Below, one piece after another: positions 56,233-64,000 of a stretch of DNA of 64,000 bases; within the stretch, counting starts at the first letter, position 1; each line of letters starts with the position of its first letter. The translations under genes were made by a program, and so were the position numbers. Source of the DNA: Oscarella lobularis (Eukaryota > Porifera > Homoscleromorpha > Homosclerophorida > Oscarellidae). The notes beneath the pieces are model-generated. The model ran no database searches, was not told the origin of the DNA, and was given only the letters and a program-made list of their open reading frames with translations. Location of the stretch: positions 3,247,772-3,311,771 of the forward strand of contig NC_089183.1 of the NCBI RefSeq assembly GCF_947507565.1. The letters run 5' to 3'.

Positions 56233-57638
56233 AAAGGAATCGAATCAACGTTTTTTGTTTCAAAGTTCTTCTATTTCTCGTGTTTCTGTGTGCTGTTGTG
56301 TATCTACTGTTGGGAATGAGTCAATGGTATTGGCTAAGGAGCGCCATCGACGATGGCGTCCTTCTCACCGGAGAGCGCCTGGGGGAAAGAGCTCATCATG
56401 CTAATCGAAGCGACGAAATGAGAAGCTTTCGCCAAGAGATTCTTCGCGGCAGTGAGAAGTCTTACACCGTCGTCATTGGTCCTCACGGATGTGGCAAGTC
56501 ATCTCTCATCCAAGATGTTCTTCAAGATTCTGCGGAAGGCGGCGCCAAGGGTGTTGTCTACGTCAGACATCCTGATGCCACAAAAAAAACATCTCTGTTC
56601 AACACACTTCGAGAAGCTTTCGGTGGTCTATATATCTACCATCAGAATACATGTTTTTTATCCATTTCTTTTCTTCGGTGGTTCCTTCTTCTTGGTTGTC
56701 TTATATCGACTGGACGCCTTCACACACGTTTGAAGATACGATAAATTTGTTGAATCGGGTCATAAAGACGAAAGCGAGAGACTATCGTGAAAACGCTGGT
56801 CACAAATTTGTTCTTATTATTGACGAAGCGAACCGAATACTCAGTTCTAAAAGTGGCCTTGACGATTTGTATTCCCTTCAAGTTGTCATGAAAGATGAAG
56901 CAGACTCAAGAGGTGGCATTCGCTTTATTCTCGTTGATTCAGCTGGAGTGCTCATCTCTCGATTACGAGATCATAGTGCAGGTTCAAGAATGAAAGTTGA
57001 AGAGGTTCACGATCTTAGCCGAAATGAAGCTGAAGATCTAATGAGACGAGCCCTTGCCGACCGCACTGACATGAAAATCAATAATATTAGTCAAGTCTAT
57101 GAGAAAGTGACAGGAGGTCGCCTCATTCTCATATGGGAGGCGGTGGAATACATAAGAAAATCGCATGAATCATCTATAGAAGATGTTAGCGAACACGTTG
57201 TAGAAGCAGTTGGCTTGCAAGAGAACGTGGATGAGTGCTTCTTAACGTCCAACATGGTCAATAAGTCTGTTGAATGGAGAATTGTTAAATACTTGTTGCA
57301 ACATGACGAAGCCGTTTCTCTTAACCATTTTTTAAAGCGAAAGGGTTAAGTACTTTGACACGGGAGACGAGAGTGCTGCTATAGACAATCTGCTGAGATG
57401 TGACGTAGTATTTCGTCATGCAAATGGAAGGCACGCATTGTACAGCGCAATTGTACGAAGCCGGCTGCTAGAAATTCTTCATCGTGATAACAAGGAATGG
57501 CAATGGCAGAGAAGAGACACGAATGATGACGTGGTGGTAGCGGCGACGACGACAGCATCATCACCAGAACGTTCTACTGAAGAGGGAGTCGGTGCGGGAA
57601 ACCAGAACAGGCTAGCTGCTGGAAAGGAAGAACTTTGA
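56220..57638 (+). pseudogene. P-loop NTPase copy 7, broken
   Basis: Closest to copy 3 (GKSSLIQ, HPDATKKTSLF, SSKSGLDDLYSLQ). The start (MRSPERNRINVF) is fused to GPCR-tail DNA and the anchor is VLLFLVFLCAVVYLLLGM. A two-base insertion at about 56630 (TATATATC for TATATC) shifts the frame after FGGLYI. The correct frame resumes at 56651 with Walker B FVLIIDEANRIL. A 21-bp insertion flanked by TTAA (57321-57349) then causes a stop after SLNHFLKRKG. The remaining C-terminus continues in another frame to 57638 and keeps the family ending AAGKEEL. Three lesions make this a pseudogene. Confidence 0.88.
57321..57349. mobile_element. 21-bp insertion flanked by TTAA in NTPase copy 7
   Basis: Intact copies read GTTTCTCTTAAGGACTTTGA here. 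Copy 7 has TTAA, then 21 extra bases beginning CCATTT and ending AAAGGG, then TTAA again. TTAA duplication with CC...GGG ends is the signature of piggyBac-type insertion, but 21 bp is too short for a normal element. It may be a collapsed remnant or filler DNA. Confidence 0.4.
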
Positions 57639-58003
57639 CTTTGACTACTGTTTCATCGCTTGTGTTTTCTTCTTCTTCTTCTTCTTTGGTGAATGATTAG
57701 GTCTTCTTCTTCTGTGAATAATTTATTAGTATTGGGTTCCTAACATTTCGTTACCCTGTGCGTTGAAATAAGTACAAGACCCCTACACACAAAAGACTAA
57801 AAAAATAGTAGATAACCCATAACGACATAATGCATGAGATAGTAAAACCAGGCCTTGGCTCGCCTTCTACATACAGTCGTCGGTTCCGGACGCACTAGTT
57901 AATCCCCACGTGATGCCCGCGAAATGGATTATTAATAGAACTCGTGAAAACAATTACCATATATAGTTGATGCACTCGTAGAGGAGCGCCACTCAATTTT
58001 TCC
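57639..58003. other. Family 3' flank and upstream spacer of the UGT-like gene
   Basis: The first 210 bp repeat the common NTPase 3' flank: TTCTTCTTCTTCTTC runs, TATTGGGTTCCTAAC, then CCCCTACACACAAAAGACTA. The flank is inverted relative to copies 1-4. The remainder (57850-58003) is unique and must contain the promoter of the next gene. No gene was seen. Confidence 0.65.
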
Positions 58004-59383
58004 ATGCACAACTTCTCCATCGCCATCGTAGTCTCGATTTTGCTTGTCACTGTTGCTGTGGCAGCAAATGATGATGATGATACTGTTGCCTCTAAAACGT
58101 TTCTCTTTTTTCCATATCCAGATGATTCCCACGTTCAAGTGGCTCTCAGTTTGGCGCAGGAAATGAATCGTCGGGGTCATTGCGTTTACTTTGCAACGAC
58201 CCTAAAGCTTAAAAAGACGATTGTCGACTATGGATTCAAATTCATTCATTTATCAGATGAAAAATCATTGAGCGATTTTACAGAGAGAGAAAAGAAGGCA
58301 ATTTTGGTCTTTGATGACGCGTCCGAATTTCAGCTCAACTCAAATAGAGACGGAGCCGCGAGCAGCGACGCCTTTGCTATGTACGTCAAAGTAGCGACTC
58401 TACCTCCAACACCACAAATAGATCCCTTCTATTGGCGTCACCTATCTCCAAAGCAAGCAGAATCGACCACTGAAAAAATATACAATTGGCTTCAAAGCCA
58501 GCAATGGATCGACTTGACGCTTTTGTGTCTCTACAACGGATTTCATTTCGTCGAAGGAGGAATTCTTCCTCAAGACGACGTGGATATCATAGGATTTCCA
58601 CTAGTGAAGGAGAGCGTGTCACGTCGTACGGGAAGAAACGTCGAGAAGTGGCTCGACGAAAGAGCGCCAGTTGTATTTGTGTCAATGGAAAACGAAGATG
58701 CTGATTTTATTAGTGCAATCGTTCGCGGAATATTTCGTGCTTCTGCCTCTGTCCGCGTTCTTGTCACTGGCCAACGATTTCCAATCAACGTCACTGACGT
58801 GAAAAGATTACGAGTTGTTAATGGAACGACGATTCTACGACGTTCTGTTTTGTGTCACAATTCAACGAAACTGTTTGTAACTCGAGGAGAAAGTGTCGAC
58901 ATAGCAGAAGCTTTTTCTTGTCAAAAACCCGTGCTCATTATTCCCTCTCAAATGTACCGCGAGAGTCACGCTAATGCAGTTCTAGTGAAACTACGTGGAG
59001 TGGGCGATTGGGTGGATACGATGACGTCGACAGAGGAGGAGGAGGAGGAGATAATGGGTGAAAAAATCGACTTTCTACTTTATCATTGGAACGTCTACAA
59101 TTTGCAAGTGCGTAGGATGAATCGGTTGCGAGAGCTCGCCGGCGGCGCAGAACGGGGTGCGAGAGAAATTGAGAATGCATTCATTCGCAAAACGAACGGA
59201 TTTGCCACTCTCAAGTTATCCTATTGGGAGCGAACGGACACCGACGTCTACCTGCTAATTGCTACTATGTTTCTCGCTATATTATTGGCACTGTACAAGG
59301 CCGTGGCTAAACTGCTGCAAATACTATTCTTATCGGCGGCGGAGGCGGCGGACAAGAGGGGGGTAAAGGTCAAAGTAGCCTAG
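58004..59383 (+). CDS. UDP-glycosyltransferase-like membrane protein with altered donor site
   Basis: An intronless 459-codon gene for a GT1/UGT-type protein. It has a signal peptide (MHNFSIAIVVSILLVTVAVA), an N-terminal domain (FPYPDDSHVQVALSLAQEMNR, GHCVYFAT), then GFPLVKESVS, VEKWLDERAPVVFVSME, and the C-terminal donor region LFVTRGESVDIAEAFSCQKP with VLIIPSQMYRESHANA. A C-terminal membrane span follows (VYLLIATMFLAILLALY). Typical UGTs have THGGxxSxxExxxxGVPxxxxPxxxDQxxNA. Here HGG is RGE and DQ is RE, so ordinary UDP-sugar binding may be lost. The protein is shorter than animal UGTs (about 520). Its stop is 21 bp from the YOD1 stop. Confidence 0.7.
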   Translation: MHNFSIAIVVSILLVTVAVAANDDDDTVASKTFLFFPYPDDSHVQVALSLAQEMNRRGHCVYFATTLKLKKTIVDYGFKFIHLSDEKSLSDFTEREKKAILVFDDASEFQLNSNRDGAASSDAFAMYVKVATLPPTPQIDPFYWRHLSPKQAESTTEKIYNWLQSQQWIDLTLLCLYNGFHFVEGGILPQDDVDIIGFPLVKESVSRRTGRNVEKWLDERAPVVFVSMENEDADFISAIVRGIFRASASVRVLVTGQRFPINVTDVKRLRVVNGTTILRRSVLCHNSTKLFVTRGESVDIAEAFSCQKPVLIIPSQMYRESHANAVLVKLRGVGDWVDTMTSTEEEEEEIMGEKIDFLLYHWNVYNLQVRRMNRLRELAGGAERGAREIENAFIRKTNGFATLKLSYWERTDTDVYLLIATMFLAILLALYKAVAKLLQILFLSAAEAADKRGVKVKVA

Positions 59384-59404
59384 TTCTGTGTCTGTGTGTT
59401 TGGC

Positions 59405-60682
59405 TTACGTTTCTTTGAAATTTGTATGTCCCGTTGCTTGTCCATGTCGATAGGCGGCCATTTGACCTTTGAATGACATGCTGCAGACCAAGCAAAGAAG
59501 TCTGCCTTGCAGATCAGTGTACTGACGAGCCTAAAATCCCACCTAACCCCAAATGTCTACTTTTAATATGTCGTCTCTTCTTACGTCGTTGAGATCTCCA
59601 GCTAAAGATAGAGCTTGTCCTTTCACCTTCTCTTCGTCGGTTGAGAAAACGGTTACAGTCTTTCCATTGCGAGTTAGGTATAGAGCGTCGAAATGAATTC
59701 CATCGTGAAGTAGAAAAACTCGTTTCTTGTAACCTTTTCTTTCTCCTATACTAAGATCTATAGAAATGGGATACTTTTCATCAATTTTTCTTACCGAATT
59801 CGTCAATTCTAAGGTTTTGAACGTTTACTACGTCAATTTCAGTTTCGTACATATTACTAAAGACGATCAGTTCTGGGGTCCCTAGGGATACATATGACAT
59901 TGTGTGAATGTACCGTACTACAATTTCATTAATTAATTAATTAATTAACTGACCGCCCCAACTGTTCTTTTTTCGAATCCATTCACAATAGTCCTTATTT
60001 GGTCGGCCAAGAAACGTTTCATTATAGGTGAAGGGATCCGATGCAATGATATCTGCAGCTAAACTACGAAGTTCCGCTGCTCGAGACATCGTATGATTTT
60101 CGAGAACAAAACTAGACAAAGCAATAAATAAATAAATAAATAATGAGTAATTCTTGATCAAACCTTATGCTTCCAAACAAACAGGAATTATCAGCTTTGA
60201 TAATTCTAATAGAGATCTAGTATAGAGATTATATGGGCACTATACTACTTTTTCTTACTTTCTTTTCATTTGACCATCATCATCTTCTCGTTTTTTAGCA
60301 GCTGGAACTTCTTTCGTCGTCACTATTTCAACGGGATCGTCATTTCCAGCCGTTTCGTTGTCATCGACTTCGTTGACAATGAGACAGTCACCCGATTGGA
60401 TTCGTAAAGCGGAGAGTGGTTTCAAGACGTCGCCATGCAAACGCTTCTTCGGAAATCCCGTCAAAACTTTGAAGAAGACATTCGGGGGGTTAGGGGTTAG
60501 CCGAAATTGTCGTTCCTACTTTGTTGTCGAGATGGTACGATGCCTGTTGCTTTGTGAATTTCGTCTTGAAGGTCGATGAACGCCGAGGCGCTCGTTAGAT
60601 TTCCGATAACGCGTCTTCCTTTTGACCACTGGCAGCAAATTTGCTACAGAAAGCGCGTCTTCAACCTCACGAGTCGACGCAT
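59405..60682 (-). CDS. YOD1: Ubiquitin thioesterase OTU1
   Basis: A deubiquitinase working with p97/VCP in ER-associated degradation. The N-terminal ubiquitin-like UBX region reads SASAFIDLQDEIHKATGI, VLTGFPKKRLHG and SALRIQSGDCLIVNE. The OTU catalytic exon has KADNSCLFGSIR, with Asp and Cys of the active site. It is followed by RPNKDYCEWIRKKNSWGG, ELIVFSNMYETEIDVV, and YKKRVFLLHDGIHFDALYL, with the catalytic His in DGIHFD. The C-terminal C2H2 finger is LLCLVCSMSFKGQMAAYRHGQ, ending TNFKET before TAA 59405-59407. ATG 60682 gives MRRL and needs an intron of only 27 bp (GTGAGG...CTGTAG) to reach QICCQWSKGRRVIGN, so the true start is uncertain. Confidence 0.88.
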
Positions 60683-60822
60683 TCAGCGTACACTACCGTA
60701 CGTACAATTTTTCTCGACATGCAGACGGCGACCAGTAGGGAAGTTTTGTGCGCGCGCGCAGTTCTGTGTGTGTCGTCAGGCGCAGGGAATGACGTAATAG
60801 ACTCGTACGCTTAGAAACACAG

Positions 60823-61904
60823 ATGAAGAGTTCTCCTCGCCAAGAAGCTCTGGAAGAGTCGTCGAAAGGTAGAAAATGCTTCCAGGGTTTATCTAAAAGT
60901 TATTGAATGTCATAGAAGTGGGAAAGGCAAGCAAATGGCGATCGTTGGCGATCATTGTCGCTCTTTTCTTCCTTTCCCTCATCGTTATGGGAGCCGTTTT
61001 GTCTTCTTTTCCCGAAATCGACGAGTAAACAATCATATCGAGTCTCCTTTTCGACGATAATGGTCTTTCGTTTGTTCTACTGTCTGTAGTGACCAAAGAC
61101 TATTTATAAAATTGCCACGTAATATGGAAGATGCGAAAAATCTGGGCCGACTTTTGTCCAAGTATCGAGAGTCTCACTACAGTGCCGTTATGGCAGCCGT
61201 ATTTTTCACTTATATCTTGTAAGCGTTAGAGAATTGATTTTTTTGATGATGACGTGTACCTGTAATTGTTTATGTAGCCTTCAAGCATTTGCTATTCCAG
61301 GATCAATTTTTCTCAGCATCATGTCTGGATTTCTATTTTCCTTTCCTCTTGCTCTCTTTCTAGTCTGTTTGGTAAGTCTGAGTCGTCTTGACAATTATTG
61401 TCTGGCTGTCAATGACTTGTTGTTTTAGTGTTCTTCCATTGGAGCTTCACTCTGTTTTGGATTGTCATCACTTGTTGGCGTTGGATTAGTTCAGAAGCAT
61501 TTTCCACGAAGAGTCAGTTCGTGGAGAAAACAGATTGAAAATCATAAAGACGATCTATGGAGCTACATGATTTTCTTACGAATTACTCCCTTTCTACCGA
61601 ATTGGTTCATCAACGTTGCTTCACCCGTTCTCGGAATTCCCCTCAACATATTTTTCTTTGGAACTTTTATAGGTACATGATCTATCTATTATATAACAAT
61701 AGTCTCTCTATTTATCTCAATTTCTTCACTTGAGGTGTGGCTCCTCCATCTGTTCTATTTGTTCATGCTGGAACAACGTTCTATCAATTGACGACGACCG
61801 GAGACATTGCATCGACGCGTTCTATCATTTTTTTGTCTATCTCTGCTCTCGTATCAATAGTGCCGGTCCTATTTAAGAAAGTTTTTCGTAAGAAAATAGA
61901 GTAG
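60823..61904 (+). CDS. TMEM41B: TMEM41B-like VTT-domain lipid scramblase
   Basis: An ER multi-pass protein of the VTT/DedA family that scrambles phospholipids and is needed for autophagosome formation. It begins MKSSPRQEALEES, then a first span LAIIVALFFLSLIVMGAVL, LPRNMEDAKNLGRLLSKY, and TYIFLQAFAIPGSIFLSI, MSGFLFSFPLALFLVCL. The VTT signature reads FLRITPFLPNWFINVASPVL and FFFGTFIGVAPPS, with AGTTFYQLTTTGD and a last span ILALVSIVP-like (ISALVSIVPVLF) before KKIE and TAG 61902-61904. It matches vertebrate TMEM41B almost throughout. Six or so exons have short introns. It is divergent from YOD1 with a 140-bp gap. Confidence 0.9.
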
Positions 61905-63438
61905 GCAGAAGGAAATAAATACTATTACGGTATTGTTTCAGCCAGCTTGCGCGGCGGCGTACAGCTCACCCCAGTCACACATCTCTCTTTTCCTATGCAT
62001 GTGTACTCTACAAACATACAATCGTCCTTTATAGCGCTTGTCGGCGTTTCGAGATTGACGTGGTGACCTAGCTAGTGGCTCGTTCTTACCTCAAGTTGTG
62101 ATGCCAAGCTTTTGTCTAACGTCAAACAATCGTCTTGAAAGCCGCAGCAGCCGCGAGGATCTCCTAAAATGCACACAAACAAGTCGACTTCGCACCTTTC
62201 GCGAAAAATTCCAACGTACAGCGTGTATAAATCTTCGGGACGTCACGAGAACGAATACGAAATGCTTCGCTGAGACGCGTGTCGCTCGCGAGCAAAATCG
62301 TCGCCCGAAACGCCGACAATCGTTCTATATCCATCGCTGAGTAACGAAAACGTCCAAACGATTCATTCTTCGTACACCTGCCGTTGAGAACGTAAGGAGA
62401 AAACCTCGCCATCCTTCGCTTTTTAGCGATGAGCACGCGCAGTGTTGTAGGTGATCACGCGCAGCAAAAAACGGAGCCAAAGCGGAAAGAAGACGTCGAC
62501 GAAGACGAAGAACGCAGCGCGCTAACACCTTTAGCAAGTGGGGCCCCGCAATGGGGTACTCGAATGGAGATGAGGCCCCTCGTTGGGATCTTCGCCTCGA
62601 AATGAAGAAACGAAGCCCAACGGCCTATTTCGCAGCGCCGGCAACAAAGCTAAAGGTAAGAAAACGCCGAAATTGACGCGATCAAACGGAAGCACCACCT
62701 GCGCGTCGCGAAAACAGAAAAAGCAGAGAAACGCTGTCGCTCTCCTCGCCTAAGTACTCCGCGCGGTCTATAAACACCGCCGAAGTCTTCGCGCCGCGCG
62801 AAAAGCCCCTTCGCACCCGAAAAACCGCCCGTCTCGCCAAAAAGCGAAGATCGCGCACATGGGTAAGGCCCCTCGTAGGGAATCGCTGACAAAGAAACGG
62901 TTTCTACGCCACAATCGCGCCTCAAAAACCAAATCGGCGGCATGAAATCGAATGGAAAATAACAGCGAAGCTTAACGTAAGGAGGCAGAAACGCCAAAAC
63001 GAAGGACAAAACGCGTTTTCCTGCCTAATGCCCTCGAAACGCCGCGGAAAGCAAAACCGCGCTCGAGCTTTCATCCCCTTCGATGTAAAAACGCTTTCTT
63101 TTAGCAGCAATCGCCTTCGAACGCCTTGAAAACGCCGAGAAACAGAGAAAAACAACAGGAGAATCACACAAAATCAGACAATATAGAAAACGATCGAGCG
63201 AACAGAACGTACAATAATCTACTCGCCCTTTATTGTTACTTGTATGCGAAAACGAAAAACCGAATTCGAAACCCTAAAAGTCGCAATTTTAGAGACATGC
63301 AATTTCCATATAAGTAATGAAGCACTCCCGAAAAATGGGAGGGCCGCGGGTGCCTGTGGCAGTTGATCTTGCTCAACGTCACCACACCCCACCCCGGGGC
63401 AAGCGCCGCCCACATCGTGGGCGCATGCGTAAACCACG
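61905..63438. other. Gene-free subtelomeric DNA
   Basis: About 1.5 kb between the last gene and the satellite. Reading frames on both strands are arginine-rich shadows of CG-rich DNA with no domain. GGGGCCCC occurs at 62540-62547, and related AGGCCCCTC/GAGGGGCC stretches recur (about 62570 and 62865). From about 62600 the sequence is purine-biased on the plus strand. No rRNA, tRNA or transposase was recognised. Confidence 0.6.
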
Positions 63439-63578
63439 CCCAGCTTAGCCCAGCTTAGCCCAGCTTAGCCCAGCTTAGCCCAGCTTAGCCCAGCTTAGCC
63501 CAGCTTAGCCCAGCTTAGCCCAGCTTAGCCCAGCTTAGCCCAGCTTAGCCCAGCTTAGCCCAGCTTAGCCCAGCTTAG
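63439..63578. repeat. CCCAGCTTAG 10-bp satellite next to the telomere
   Basis: Fourteen perfect tandem copies of CCCAGCTTAG with no variant among them. The array merges into the telomere through AGCTTAGGGTTAGGG, sharing the TTAG core. It is the last subtelomeric sequence before the chromosome end. Confidence 0.97.
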
Positions 63579-63579
63579 C

Positions 63580-64000
63580 TTAGGGTTAGGGTTAGGGTTA
63601 GGGTTAGGGTTAGGGTTAGGGTTAGGGTTAGGGTTAGGGTTAGGGTTAGGGTTAGGGTTAGGGTTAGGGTTAGGGTTAGGGTTAGGGTTAGGGTTAGGGT
63701 TAGGGTTAGGGTTAGGGTTAGGGTTAGGGTTAGGGTTAGGGTTAGGGTTAGGGTTAGGGTTAGGGTTAGGGTTAGGGTTAGGGTTAGGGTTAGGGTTAGG
63801 GTTAGGGTTAGGGTTAGGGTTAGGGTTAGGGTTAGGGTTAGGGTTAGGGTTAGGGTTAGGGTTAGGGTTAGGGTTAGGGTTAGGGTTAGGGTTAGGGTTA
63901 GGGTTAGGGTTAGGGTTAGGGTTAGGGTTAGGGTTAGGGTTAGGGTTAGGGTTAGGGTTAGGGTTAGGGTTAGGGTTAGGGTTAGGGTTAGGGTTAGGGT
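63580..64000 (+). repeat. Telomere (TTAGGG)n
   Basis: 421 bases, about 70 units, of perfect TTAGGG to the window edge. The G-rich strand runs 5' to 3' outward, as required for a right-hand chromosome end. The repeat is the ancestral animal motif. No variant unit was noticed. Confidence 0.99.

Noticed and set aside
56019-56744. 241-codon ORF as a fusion protein of antisense C2CD5 and NTPase
   Set aside because: The first 67 codons are antisense C2CD5/GPCR tail, and the NTPase part is frameshifted.
63580-64000. Interstitial telomeric repeat
   Set aside because: The array is perfect and runs to the edge in the correct outward orientation, so a true chromosome end is far more likely.

Overview
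This is the right-hand end of an animal chromosome. The last 421 bases are an uninterrupted TTAGGG array running to the window edge. It is preceded by a 10-bp satellite and about 1.5 kb of gene-free subtelomeric DNA. The genes are animal types: LIN7, DENND2, an adhesion GPCR with EGF repeats and a GPS, SRCR receptors, DMRT, FANCF and an EPLIN-like LIM protein. Most are split by many very small introns (about 45-70 bp) with ATTA-rich interiors, and they are packed tightly: 38 bp between two divergent starts, and 17-21 bp between convergent stops. Such compaction in an early-branching metazoan suggests a homoscleromorph-type sponge (Oscarella or Corticium). That species call is an inference from gene style, not an identification.

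Layout. 1-5.5 kb: a partial unknown exon, LIN7 (-) and DENND2 (+). 5.6-14.1 kb: four head-to-tail copies (-) of an intronless, membrane-anchored P-loop NTPase, alternating with decayed copies (+) of the last exon of an adhesion GPCR. 14.2-22.2 kb (-): a PNPLA lipase, a metallothionein with metal-response elements, TFIIE-alpha, phosphoglycolate phosphatase and two tandem sulfotransferases. 22.6-24.4 kb (+): a three-SRCR receptor. 24.7-26.4 kb (-): two unrecognised lysine-rich/acidic proteins. 26.8-33.5 kb (+): golgin GCC1 and an acidic LIM-domain protein. 33.7-34.5 kb: an 804-bp fold-back element beside FANCF (+), which converges with V-ATPase subunit d (-). 38.3-42.2 kb: a 38-bp palindromic minisatellite and two more NTPase copies in the opposite orientation (+). 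42.5-47.6 kb (-): the intact adhesion GPCR that is the source of the exon copies. 47.8-50.3 kb: RSL1D1 and MINPP1 back to back. 50.3-56.1 kb (-): C2CD5, with a DMRT gene inside one intron. 56.2-57.6 kb (+): a broken seventh NTPase copy. 58.0-61.9 kb: a UGT-like gene, YOD1 and TMEM41B. After that come subtelomere and telomere.

The most unusual content is the subtelomeric NTPase family. It has seven copies, with shuffled N- and C-terminal modules, and each copy carries a piece of a neighbouring GPCR exon. It has been hit by small palindromic transposable elements with 9-bp target duplications, one of which destroys a start codon. Separately, three 8-bp palindromes (TGACGTCA, TCACGTGA and GGGGCCCC) occur far more often than base composition predicts, across exons, introns and spacers. 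The remaining genes are ordinary housekeeping or receptor genes and do not form a common pathway.
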